This document shows positions 24,047 through 34,921 of a stretch of 64,000 nt of DNA, in pieces (position 1 is the first letter of the stretch; each line of letters begins with the position of its first letter). The notes below the pieces were generated by a model. That model had not been told where the DNA came from and searched no databases. It worked only from the letters and a program-made list of their open reading frames with translations. This stretch comes from Drosophila miranda (taxonomy: Eukaryota; Arthropoda; Insecta; Diptera; Drosophilidae): assembly GCF_003369915.1 (NCBI RefSeq), contig NC_046676.1, forward strand, positions 17,776,001 through 17,840,000, in the 5' to 3' direction. The position numbers and the translations under genes were made by a program.

Positions 24047-25885
24047 TCATACGGAGGTCTCCGAGTTGAGCTTGAGGACAAACTTGTTGCTCTTTGGATC
24101 GACCACTTCCTCGGCCAGGTTGAAATGCGGCAGCTTGTGCACGGTGACCATGAGGGAGACATCGTTTTGTATCAACTGGAACGTGCACTCGTTGCCAATG
24201 GGCCGGGAGACGATCTCATCGCAGATCAGGGACCACGACTGAACCCAACGACGCTCCTTCTCGCTCTGCATCACCGGCGACTCGGTCAGATATGGTTCCA
24301 GGAAGGCTCGGGGCGACAGATCATGCTTCAGACAGTGGGCCAAATGCTTGAGTATGCTCTCAAATGTGTGCCGTGGCTGTTGTCGGGTCACTCGTAAATA
24401 CTTCTGCAATGCTCGGGCCATTGATGGAAAGACTGCTGACGCAGCCTCCTGTGGATCCAGCGGCAGGGCTGGGGCGGGCTCGTTGTGTATGCGCTTGATG
24501 TGGGTGAAGGCCTCCTCGGCAGCGGTGATGAGGCGAGCGCGACGCTTCTTGACCCGTCGCTCGTACTCGTGCTCCTCGTAGAAACGTTCGTTGTGCGAGG
24601 AGTCGCGCCGCCTGGCATTGGCGGCTAAAACGGCTCGACTCTGACTCTGCTGCTGCGAGTTGCTGACACCATCCACCTCGTAGTACTTGAAGCTGTTCGA
24701 TATTTTGTTGCGTTGCGACTTGGAGATCGAAATGGGAATGCGCTCCAGATACGGATTGAAGATGGGAAAGTCGACGTAGTAGTGCTGGAGCACCCAGACG
24801 GCAGCCCTCTGAATGCTTAGCTGGCCGAGCATATAAGAGCGCGACACTCCATCGGGAGAACGTATGATCTTGACATAGTAGCTGGGCTGCTGGTGACGCA
24901 GCTCCAGCAAGACCACGGCCACGTAGTGGATGAACAGCAGCGTGTCCACAAAGTTTGTGGCGTAGGCCACCAGCGACTTGTAGTCGACAGCATCGCCGCC
25001 GGTTTCCACCACAATCTTGGCTCCGTTCGTGACCTGCACGATGTAAAAGAGCCAATAGGCGAATGTGCAGATAGTAACCAGGAGGAGGACAATTGCCCGA
25101 TATAGAAAAATGCGCGGCATTGTGGCTGAAGTGCGCCGCAAGAATACCGCCCACAGGCCGATGGCCAGGAGCAGCAAGCGAGCAGCCAGCGACACAAGCT
25201 GGCCCTTGCATTGCTCACTGCAGGCCAGGAGGTGCGCCTGGGTGCGCACCGTCTGTGTGAGCTCCGGACGATCAAAGGCCGACGGGAAGAATCCAACGTG
25301 CGGCATGACCACCATGGCCACCGGCGAGAAGAAGGCCCCACAGCCAAGAAGAAAGTAGAAGCTGGACTCTACATAGCGGCGGCAGGCGAAGCCGAATCCT
25401 TTGTCGCTCTCACGATGCCACATATTGTTAATGTCCTCCATAGATATACTCTGCTCGGAGGTGTTGCCAGTGACGGCCGTGGTATTCTCTCCCCAGTTCT
25501 CATCCTGGGGTAGAATCTGCACTTCTATAACTTCCTGGCCGTCACGACTCTCGTCACCTACGAATCGAACGAATCAAACGAATCAACTTAAATGGATCTC
25601 ATTTCAAATATCACTCTTCTTACCGGTCATGTTAACACTGGTCTGATAGGGTGCCATATCGCCACGTTGAAAACCCTTGCCCGACTTGGACGAATGCGTG
25701 CTGCGATGGGAATGACGGGAACGATCTCGCTCCCTGTGGTAGCCGTTGTTCACACTTCCGCCTCCTCCTCCTCCGCCGCCACCACCGCCTCCACTACCAG
25801 CACCGCTATTACTACTATTGTTGTTGTGATTTCGCGACCGTCTTGAGCGTCCACTGTGTTCCGACTTGACGGATTCGTTTTCCAT
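24047..25885 (-). CDS. Vang: Van Gogh (strabismus), core planar cell polarity membrane protein
   Basis: Two exons, 25885-25624 and 25557-24047, encode 590 residues. The N-terminal cytoplasmic region is Ser/His/Arg-rich with a run of 12 Gly. Four hydrophobic segments follow (for example SSFYFLLGCGAFFSPVAMVV and IFLYRAIVLLLVTICTFAYW). The long cytoplasmic tail ends in ETSV, the PDZ-binding motif. Vang sits with Prickle on the proximal membrane and opposes Frizzled/Dishevelled across cell boundaries. Coding GC content is higher than the flanks. The poly-Gly tract is a likely site of length variation. Confidence 0.96.
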
Positions 25886-26505
25886 TGCAATTGGAACGCG
25901 TGCGTGGGCAATGCAGTCCAGTCGCTGCGCTCTCGCTTTGTTCCTTAATTATCTCAACCTGACCGTGCAGCTATTTTAGTGTCTAACTGTAATTACGGCC
26001 GACGGCAGCAGGTTTTTCATATGTAGGTATGCAGGGCGGAGTCGGGTCGGTGGCAGACGCCGTTCGATGTGTACGCATTAGAGACGTTTTGAAGCGTTTT
26101 AATGGAGTTCTTCTAGCTAATAACGCAACACATTATCACCACTGTTCGTGTGCACAATAGTTTCATTCACATTTTCACTATTTCACGCACATTTTCGCTT
26201 TTTATTTTCTTTTTGGACCCGAATTTGCTTCACCCCCGACGCAGTGTGGCCGCAAACAAGCTGCAGAAGCCACTGGTCACACTGGCCAAAACCATTTATT
26301 TTGCAACCCTGGCTCTACCTACAGCGGCCATACAAATGTTTGTATCTTGCAAGCCAATTAAATCCACAATATTGTCTATTTGTACTGAATATTATTTTTA
26401 AGTTTTTATTGGAAAACAACAAAATAAAATATTCGAATAAATTATAATACCAGGTGATCATTCCCACCAACTTCCAATGGGCAATTTTCCGTCCACCTTC
26501 TAACA
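25886..26505. promoter_or_regulatory. Vang upstream region with a Motif 1 site
   Basis: No gene is seen. TGGTCACACT at 26274-26283 is a perfect Motif 1 core on the plus strand. The related GCAGTGTGGCC lies 34 bases before it in the other orientation. The Vang start codon is 390 bases away on the minus strand. Confidence 0.35.
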
Positions 26506-26597
26506 CCTTCGATAGCTCAGTTGGTAGAGCGGTGGACTGTAGAAAGTTTCGTACCGAAGATATCCATAGGTCGCTGGTTCAAATCCGGCTCGAAGGA
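26506..26597 (+). tRNA. tRNA-Tyr (GTA) with a 19-base intron
   Basis: The acceptor stem CCTTCGA (26506) pairs with TCGAAGG (26590-26596), followed by discriminator A. The D arm is AGCTCAGTTGGTAGAGC. The anticodon loop reads CTGTAG, then an intron at 26543-26561, and the 3' half resumes ATCCAT. The T arm contains GGTTCAAATCC (B box, 26576-26586). Removing the intron leaves 73 bases, normal for tRNA before CCA addition. Animal tRNA-Tyr genes characteristically carry an intron directly after position 37. T runs at 26599-26603 and 26636-26645 can terminate Pol III. Confidence 0.95.
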
Positions 26598-26724
26598 TTT
26601 TTGAATATGATGTATGATGTGCGCATGTTGTATTCTTTTTTTTTGTATTTAAAAGTAAGTAAAGTTAATGCACATTTCATATGAATTTTATTCTTGACAT
26701 CAAAAATTGGGGGAAATAAACACA

Positions 26725-29700
26725 TTAATGGGCAGAAACGGTGGCTAGCAACTGTCTGGCTTGCTGATTAGTTGGATTCAGTCTTATGGCGCGCTGGATA
26801 AGCTTCAAGGAACAGGCCTTGTCGACATGAATTACAGCCCGACTGGCATAGATTGTCGTTTCCGCCTCCTCACTGGCCTTTGTTCTGCAAATAAATTGAT
26901 GCATTTGTCAGTAGAGATTGGAAAGGAAAACCCATTGTGTATTACCCATTTCGAAGGCTGCTGTGACCAAGCGTTAGAGCTCCCAAGGCCACATTCGAGG
27001 TAGCCAGTCGGTAAGACTGATCTCCGGCGAAATAATCAAGAAGAAACTTGAGCAACACCTTGCGAAGTCCCGCAGAGCGGGGAAACATGCGAACGCGCTT
27101 CTGCAAATAACGGAGAGCATCTAGGGGACCCTCCTGAAAAGGTACATGGGTTTAGATTTATCCACGTAAATACTGCTTGGTTTTGCATACACACATTTAT
27201 CAGGAAATAATTAGCGGTTAGGTAGGATATATCGACGCAGTACTTCTCGCTAAAATCGTACGCCCTGAGCTCCGACATTACGGTCCGGTTTAGTTCGTTA
27301 TCGCGATGCAGAATGGCCAAAGCACAAGAAGAGTACAGGGCCTGGATGGGCGCATTCTTCGTCAGGACACTGGGAAAAACAATATGATTGTTAGGAAGAC
27401 GCAAAGAAACATATATAACCGATACAGACCACTGATAGAGAAGAGTTTTGGTGTCCGCTTCGCCTTGGAAGGCATAAATCATCGAGGCCATGGCCACTAA
27501 TATGGTAGCCGCCTTGTCATCATTTTGTCCCGCCACGTTGTTTAATACGGAATTGTATATCGAATACGATTCCTGCAGCTGACCGGATCGGTAATATGCC
27601 AGGGCCAAGCCAACGATGGGTTTGAACGTGGCATGGGACACTGTATTCAAAGCGTTGACTGCCTGATGGGGCTGGTCCAGCTTTAGGTACAAGTATCCCA
27701 GGTTCGTATACAGTGTGTCTCGTTCGGCTCCAGGCTCGCACAACTGGCTGGCGCGCGTAAAAGCCTTGATGGCCTGGTGGTAAAGCTTTTTGCGGGCGCA
27801 CAAGAATCCCTGGAACGTGAGTGACGCTATACTGGCCTCCGACTCTTCATTTTGGACATACCTGTGTACAAAAATGGGAATAGATTTCGTAGGATAATAA
27901 CAATGAAATTAATGATGCAGCGTACCAGTTAATGGCATCCAATGCGTAGACATCCGCATACATGTGCGCAATCGCATATCTGTTGTGGGGCTTGGCCCGG
28001 GCAACAGGATCGGAGAGCACCTCACATACCCAGTAAGCGAATCCGAGAGCCGCCTCCGGATGATAATCAAACTGCTGGCAATGGCGGAACAGATCGAAGG
28101 CCTCTTCTTCGTCGCCAATAAGTTCCGCTACCATTGCCTGTCCTATCCAGGCATTGGCATATATCAGACTCGATTGCTGGGCGCGCTTGAAGGCCTCATT
28201 GGCCAGTCGAATGTCATTCGCTTTGATATACAACACGCCTAGGTTGGTCCATGTCGTGAAGGATTTGCGATCCAGATTCAGCGCCTGGATGAAGCAGTGC
28301 TGCGCCAGAGGCAAGTTCTCGTGATCCGCATGCATATTGATGACGCCGAGGAGGTTCCAGTTCTGCCAGCGATTGCTACGCTCCTTGATCGCCCTCTTGC
28401 ATACCTTGGCAGCCGTTTCCAGGTGGCTTGTTGCTTCTTCGGGAATGTAAATAGCACTGCAGTAGCTGGCCAGGGCCAACTCGTACCACAGATATGTGTT
28501 CTGCTTCAATTTCAAGGCGCATAGATAGAAGCGCTGGGCCAGTTTCAGCAGATCTTTACGTGATAGATAAGCAACCGCTTCATCGCGCTTGGCCAAGCTG
28601 CCAACCACGTCCAAATTTGCCAGGGAGCCCGGCAGCTGGGCCGTCTGCAAAAATACACTAGCCGTGAGGCGCCACAGCCAAACCATACCCTGCGCCTCTG
28701 CCTGGGTGAATGCACTGGAAGAGACATATACAAATAAGCCTGCCTTAATGATTGGAAGCTTCCTAACCTTTCCAGAAGTCCGACAGCCGATTGGAAATGC
28801 TGTTTGGCACGGCCGTAAAGATTTTGGGACTTCAGATTGTTGGCTATACCGATGTGCGCCTCTGCGGCGCCTCGCAAACCAGGCAAGTAGTTTGGATTCA
28901 GCTTGAGCAGCGCATCGAAATCTTCAATCGCCTCGGAGTACATGCGAATCGTCTGGAGGCAATATTATATGAATAGAACATAACATAACCTGAAATTCTT
29001 GCCATATTCTTACCGTCTTGATCACGGCTATCTGGAGGAGAGCATAGCTGTTGACTGGGGACAGCTCGAGGATTTTCTGAAAGACACGAAAAGCCGAGTT
29101 GTAAGAGCCTCGAGCCGCATAAGCATCGCCCAGTGATTCCCAATAGACCATGCACCGAAAGTCGTGCTTGATGGCAATCCGAAAGCATTGGATGGCCTAA
29201 AAGGAAGCCTTAAACATATTTAAACTCTGATCTGTTGTCTGTGCTGTTCATTTACGTACATTATCCCATTTCCTCACTTGCAGAAAGTGCAGGCCCAGCT
29301 TGTATTGCAAGCGGATCGAGTCATCATTACTCAAGTACCGAAGGGTGTTCATCAGGAGCGTCTCATTTAGATCTTCCTCGCCCAGCTGCTGGTAAATAAA
29401 GCTCAAGGCATCCACAGCCTCCTCCGCCAGGGCATTGAGGCTGATGCACTTCTCATAGCATTTGCGGGCGCGGGCCATATCGCCAGTGGCCAGTGGATAC
29501 AAGCGACCCAAGTAGTCGAAGCACTCGGCAACATGCGGTCGCATCCGAGCGGCCTTTAGCATGCAGCTCAGGGCCTCTGCATAGTTTTTCTGCAACATCT
29601 GAAGCTTGCCACATAGAAGCAGCGCCTCAAAAGACTCGTCTTTGGCGATAGCCCGAATGGCTTCAGCTGGTGATCTGATTAATAAAACGGATAATTATGT

Positions 29701-31122
29701 GTAAATTTTTCCATAAAGATTCCCACTTTGCTTACAAGAGAAATTCCGCCTTGGAAAGTGCATCCAATGGAAGATCTTTGAGCAGCTGAACCTCCCCCAA
29801 CTTGATGTAGCAGCTGCAAGGGATGATTTTAGTTATGCAGCTTATGATCGGATATGATAGGGTAGCTTACCGAGCTAAGGCTCGAACATTGGGCTCTGAT
29901 TTATCATGGCGCAGCAGCACTTTGACGGCTTCTCTCAAATTGGATTCATTCTTTTCATAAGAGAGACACCGGCCAGACGCTTCATTTTGTTGGCCTAGCT
30001 TCTGCCAGAGTTGTAGAGCCAGTTTGTACGCCCCGAATTCCATATGGATTCGGGCCAGGAGCTCCAGCGTCACCTTGTAGTTAGGCTGGCTCTGTTGGGC
30101 CTGCACAGCAAATTGCCTGGCCGGAACATATTGGCCCTGGGCAAAGAGATCGAATGCCTTAATCAGTAGGGCCAAGTTAGAGCTGGGGTTCAGCTCCAGT
30201 AATTGATCGGCATATGCTTGGATTGGCTGCTTCAGCTCCTGCTGCCAGGCAGCAGTGTTTAGCTGATTGTGGTTTTCGCAGTATGTCTTGCATATCCATT
30301 CGTACCCATAGACATCCTTGGGATGGGAGACGGTCATGTTGCAGGCATGGCGCACACAGGCCACATAGTCCTTTTGCTTGTATAGCCATTTAAGGAATCG
30401 TTTGTACACCACACTTTTCACACTTGGCTCCGAGATATCCAGTAGTGCTTCCATCGTTTTATTGTACTGCAAGAGTTCGAGGGATTAGTTTTTGTTAGAA
30501 TTGCTATGGAAAGGATACGCACAAGTACATTATCTTCTGCCGATACCTCAATATCCTGAGCAAACCAAATGCGCCCCAGATATTCTTGGATTTTGGCATA
30601 ATGGGAATCTTTAGGATTCTGAGCCCGCTTTTTGAACACTTTAAAGCACAGGGGAGCCACAGTTTCATCCGAGGCCAGGGTGAATAGCTTCTCCCAGTAG
30701 TCTAGGGCTTTTTCACTGAAATTTTAAAATTAGCTCTTGGATGGGCGTCTTTCATTTCAACAGTTTCTTACGGTAGCAGATCCACAAGCTCATCATAGAT
30801 TTCTGGCAGCTCGGCGATGGGCGCGCATTTAGAGAGTCCCTGCAGGGCAACGGTAGCGGGGCCTTTTGTGTACTCAATCGACTTTCGCAGGCTCTTTGCC
30901 GCCTCTGTCTTGTCCAAGCTCTGATAGGCGGCACCAAGCAACAAGTATCCCATCGCATTGCTCGGGTCGGCATTCAGCAGGCGCTGCAACCAACAACATA
31001 AAAAATGCAACAGCCAACTGACGTGTACACACCTTGCACTTGTGAATGGCGTCCGCATGCTTCCCAAGCTTGATTGTCTCCCGAATATCTTTGATTAGCG
31101 GCTTGGATTCTTTGGAACTCAT
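26725..31122 (-). CDS. SKI3: SKI3/TTC37, tetratricopeptide scaffold of the Ski complex
   Basis: Thirteen exons: 31122-31033, 30983-30772, 30715-30523, 30466-29871, 29813-29736, 29674-29260, 29196-29014, 28952-28768, 28714-27926, 27861-27430, 27369-27195, 27133-26946, 26884-26725; 1,231 residues with every phase consistent. The protein is almost wholly helical TPR repeats (for example ADPSNAMGYLLLGAAYQSL and FTTWTNLGVLYIKANDIRLA). SKI3 scaffolds the SKI2 helicase and SKI8, feeding mRNA into the cytoplasmic exosome. Shorter than human TTC37 (about 1,560), as in other flies. Two donors are non-ideal (GTGCGT after exon 3, GTCTGT after exon 10), chosen because only they keep the frame. It starts 130 bases from divergent Ctu1. 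Confidence 0.9.
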
Positions 31123-31252
31123 CGTAATTAATAAATAAGTTTCTTTTGTGCTTACTTTTTTCACTGTAAACACAGTGCTGTAAAATGCTGGAAAATTCGA
31201 TAGACTTCGATAGATTCCAAAACAATCAGGCAATCGAATTGTGCATCTGAAA
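31123..31252. promoter_or_regulatory. 130-bp divergent promoter of SKI3 and Ctu1
   Basis: The two start codons are separated by 130 bases. The interval contains two TTCGATAGA-type sequences (31198-31216), close to the DRE core, and no TATA box at a suitable distance. Confidence 0.5.
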
Positions 31253-32396
31253 ATGCCAATAAATTGTAAGGCAAAATGTGGCAAAGCGGCAGCGCTCAAG
31301 GTGAGTCCCAAGTCGAGTAATGTAATCCGCAAGTACATATTAACAACGTGTTTTAAAAAGCGCCCAAAAACTGGAGATGCCCTGTGCAAGGAGTGTTTCT
31401 TTGCCGCCTTTGAGGCTGAAATCCACCACACGATCAGCTCGAGCAAGCTGTTCCGGCGGGGTGAGAAGGTAGCCGTAGCAGCAAGCGGTGGCAAGGATTC
31501 TACGGTTCTGGCACACGTGTAAGTACGAATATTTGTACGATTCTTATTCAATTAACTGTTGACCTTTCAGGATGAAACTGCTGAATGAGCGCCACGATTA
31601 CGGTCTAGAGCTTGTTTTGCTCTCCATTGACGAGGGCATTACTGGCTATCGAGATGACAGTCTGCAGACGGTTAAACAGAATCGCGACGATTATAAAATG
31701 CCACTTAAAATCTTGTCCTACGAGGAGCTTTACGGCTGGACTATGGATCGCATTGTGTCGCAGATCGGACGCTCCAACAACTGCACGTTTTGCGGAGTAT
31801 TTCGGCGTCAGGCGTTGGACAGGGGCGCAAAGCTGTTGTGCGTCGACAGCATAGCTACTGGCCACAACGCAGACGATATTGCAGAGACTGTGCTGATGAA
31901 TGTACTGCGTGGTGACACGGCTCGTCTACGACGTTGCACAGACATCCGAACTGGTGGTGGCGAAGATTCCATACCGCGTGTCAAGCCACTTAAATATAGC
32001 TACGAAAAGGAGATTGTCATGTACGCGCACTACAAGAAGCTGGTCTACTTTTCGACAGAATGCGTCTTTGCCCCGAACGCGTATCGGGGTCACGCCAGGG
32101 CTTTCCTGAAGGATTTGGAAAAAGTGCGCCCCTCCGTCATAATGGACATCATCTACTCGGGCGAGCAATTGCGCTTCAAAGATACGGCCAAAAACCCTGT
32201 ACGCGGCACGTGCAATCGCTGCGGCTTTATTTCGTCCCAGCAACCATGTAAGGCCTGTGTTCTGCTCGAGGGTCTCAACCGTGGACTGCCCAAGCTGGGC
32301 ATAGGAAAGAAGTCCAAAGGCGATCGCATGATCGCCAAGCAAGACCAAGAGCTGGCCCTTCGAGAACGTGCAAATTTAGTAAAAAACGATTTTTAA
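31253..32396 (+). CDS. Ctu1: Ctu1/Ncs6, cytoplasmic tRNA 2-thiolation ATPase
   Basis: Three exons, 31253-31300, 31361-31518 and 31571-32396, encode 343 residues. The N-terminus [10 protein letters not shown] and CKEC form a zinc site. The PP-loop ATP-pyrophosphatase motif SGGKDST is at residues 58-64. The central [14 protein letters not shown] contains the catalytic-type Cys pair. The C-terminal GTCNRCG and CKAC form a second zinc-binding cluster. Ctu1 with Ctu2 adds sulfur to U34 of tRNA Lys, Glu and Gln, using the Urm1 relay. The ATG at 31253 was chosen over the upstream GTG because it matches the conserved MPINCK start. Confidence 0.95.
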
Positions 32397-32774
32397 TATT
32401 TGAAATGTCATTTATTAGCATTTATTGGGCTATGTGCATATATTGGTGGTGGATAGGCACGTGGGACGCTAGAGTTAGCCGTGTCGAACCTGCAAAGAGA
32501 GAAATTGATTATTAGTTAGGTGCATTCTACTTTTATAGTATAAAAAATGTTGGTATATGAAGCTCAGTGCCAATTTTTTAACCATGGTCCATACCCGGTC
32601 AAGCGAGATTCCCTATCTCCAAAAGAATATTGAAGAAGTTTGTCTACACCCAACTTTTATATGGTGTCTGTGAATGGTTTAAGTGATCATCATTGAAGTC
32701 TTCATGCTACTAACCCACAAAGGTCTATCAATACTAACCTAACTCTTGACGGAAGCGCGGCGAAGGAAACAGCA
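32397..32774. other. Short intergenic region after Ctu1
   Basis: No firm gene. On the minus strand, an acceptor at about 32490 opens a frame reading FDTANSSVPRAYPPPIYAHS to a stop near 32409. It could be a last exon of a minus-strand transcript from the 33-34 kb region, but no connecting exons could be proved. Confidence 0.25.
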
Positions 32775-33155
32775 ATGTCTAATTTACGTCCGAAAAAAAA
32801 ATGTTGTATTCGTAAATTAATACAAAAGACTGTGAACATAAACATGAACATTGCGAAGCCCGGCGTTCTGTATCGCAGAGGCATTTTCAAGATGACTCCG
32901 GTTTGCGTTTGCTGCTCTAGAGACGAACTAAGGAAACTTAAGGAGAAGATAATTAATGAAAATAAACCGGGGAGTATCCGGATCGTCCCCGAAATAATTA
33001 AAACTTCAGTGCAAAATGACATGGACGATGATCTACTAGAGATCGAGCATAAATTGAAAACCGTGGACCTTGCTGACCGCAAAGAGGTGCAAGACGAACA
33101 GCAAGACGATGTCGTCAAGAAGGGGGACGGCATGAACATGGATATGGTCGATTAA
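32775..33155 (+). CDS. Unrecognised small basic-to-acidic protein, 126 residues
   Basis: A single-exon frame from an ATG with AGCAATG context. The N-terminal half is basic with clustered Cys (PKKKCCIRK, VCVCCSRDELRKLKEK). The C-terminal half is acidic and polar and may form a helix. No signal peptide or membrane segment is seen. AATAAA lies 84 bases after the stop at about 33240. I recognise no family. It may be a young or fast-evolving gene, or a chance frame; the compact composition bias and nearby poly(A) signal favour a real gene. Confidence 0.45.
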   Translation: MSNLRPKKKCCIRKLIQKTVNINMNIAKPGVLYRRGIFKMTPVCVCCSRDELRKLKEKIINENKPGSIRIVPEIIKTSVQNDMDDDLLEIEHKLKTVDLADRKEVQDEQQDDVVKKGDGMNMDMVD

Positions 33156-33379
33156 TGGCTTTCGCAACTTCAGCTGCATTACCACAGCATTCACGATACC
33201 TAATTAATGAATGTGTCTCAGTTTTGACATCAGCAAAGCAAATAAATGTGCAGCTCGAGTATAAAATGTTCAACCACATGTATTAATTTCCATACTGCTC
33301 CTTTTGCCACAAAACCAAAAGACCTGCAAAATGGAAAGATAACTATTTAACTAGGTTTATCAAAAATTACATAAGAAAC

Positions 33380-33820
33380 TATTTAGAGCAGCTTCAGTAG
33401 TTAATAATTAATTGTATTGAATCACAACGGTTCATAAGAGATGTCAGAAAATAAAGATATTCATCAGAATATTTAATGGTGGAGCCACTAATGCTGGCTT
33501 TATAATTACCATTTAGATCATGTATATTCACATGTTTTTATACACGTGTAAATTACCGGCAGAGTACATGCATTGAGCACAGCATCATCATTCAATAGAT
33601 ATCCACCGATAACCTGCAAAACAGCAATTGATATTCGTTAGTCAAGTAGATTACAAATAAAACTAAATTTCATTTAGAAGGGCTTCAGAAATTACACAAA
33701 TTGTATTGAATCACAACGGTTCATAAGAGATGTCAGAAAATAGTTATATTCATCAGAGTATGTAGTATGCATCCCACTCCCCCTGAAGATGTCAAATGTA
33801 TAATTACCATTTAGAACATC
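33380..33820. repeat. Two-unit tandem duplication, about 290 bp apart
   Basis: 33411-33470 and 33700-33760 share a nearly identical block (TTGTATTGAATCACAACGG, then TTCATAAGAGATGTCAGAAA). Both units end TATAATTACCATTTAGA. The spacing is about 289 bases. Read on the minus strand, both encode YSDEYxYFLTSLMNRCDSIQ, and each is preceded by a possible short exon. It may be a duplicated exon of an unrecognised minus-strand gene, or non-coding. Confidence 0.55.
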
Positions 33821-34454
33821 AGACGTTGAACACGTGGTCGGGATATCAAGACTTCCATTTTGTATCTGCACAGAAAAAAATGGATCGTTAGTACAGTCTG
33901 GGTAAAAACTTCTAGTATACACATTATGTTGTAGGGAATCAAAATGTCGGCTTTGCAAAGAAAATATGCACCGCAAATTCAGGTATTACAAATTTGGGTT
34001 ATGCTTGGGCAAAGTATAATTTATCTACGAACAAGTAAAAAGCACTAGCTAAAGTGGAGAGTTCTTTACACCAGCGACTCGTGTTCGCGCACTTAAGCCG
34101 ATAGAAAATGCTTAAACTTACCCATTCTCAATTGCCATGCGCACTGTCGCAGCATCCCATACATACAAGATCACCTGGAATATAATTAAACACATTTAAT
34201 GATGTTTCTAATGGCAAAGGGGCTGTTTAGGCAGCAGAGCGTTCTAGACCACGTGACTGCAAAATGCATTACAATACGACTAGTACGATTTTTCTGCACA
34301 CACAACTTAATCTTGCAACATTGAGTTCCGCAAACAAGTTTAATGAACCAATTTGCAGTTATATTCGATGCAATCTTTAAACACAGTCGCTCATTGGCCA
34401 GCACTTACATTTTTCACGAACAATCTCGCACGTGGGTGAAGTAAAAGTGACCGG
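33821..34454 (-). other. Unassigned region with possible small minus-strand exons
   Basis: Splice-like boundaries occur on the minus strand: acceptor TATATTCCAG then donor ATGG|GTAAGT at about 34175-34122, and donor AAAAAT|GTAAGT at about 34410. The reading frames do not join to any clear protein. A spliced non-coding RNA starting near the promoter-like repeat at 34455 is an alternative. Confidence 0.25.
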
Positions 34455-34870
34455 AAGCCAGTGACCGCGGAGTTATAGAGAACATATACGGTCTGACCCT
34501 CAGAAATATACCGTCTCATTTTAAAAATATACCATAAATATACTGACGTATTCAAGTTCTATTATACATATTCCTCGCTTTTGATATTTCATGGTATATT
34601 ACTAGCTGTATAGAACACTTAGCCATGCCCACATAATTTTATCCGATTAATGAATCTATTTTCTAATTGATGGCTTATTTTAAACACTTGCTTTTATTAA
34701 ATTGACAAAATATAGCATTATACACCGATAAGCCATCGGTTCAATTTTGACCTCAGAAAATACCGAAAAGTATTAAAAATATCAGAAACGGTCACCCTGG
34801 TTGTGAAGTAAAAGCTTTTCGGTATATTGATAAGTGCGATAAATGCAACCCTTTTTCATAACTGTAAATC
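34455..34870. repeat. Copy of the promoter-associated dispersed repeat
   Basis: AGTGACCGCGGAGTTATAGA at 34460, then TATACGGTCTGACCCTCAG and AAATATACC repeats, then ATTCCTCGCTTTTGATATTT and TTTTATCCGATTAATGAATC, follow the same order as the copies at 12.8 and 42.0 kb. A second GGTCACCCTGG with AAAATACCGAAAAG lies at about 34755-34800. It separates the 34.4 kb minus-strand region from the gene starting at 34922. Confidence 0.6.
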
Positions 34871-34921
34871 TCTGACGCCGGGTTTCCTAAAAAATGGCTT
34901 CGTTGAAATTGTATTAGCAAA

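Noticed and set aside
24360-25347. Long minus-strand frames in other phases within Vang (283 and 176 codons)
   Set aside because: GC-rich coding DNA of Vang leaves alternative frames open; the Vang frame is recognised throughout.
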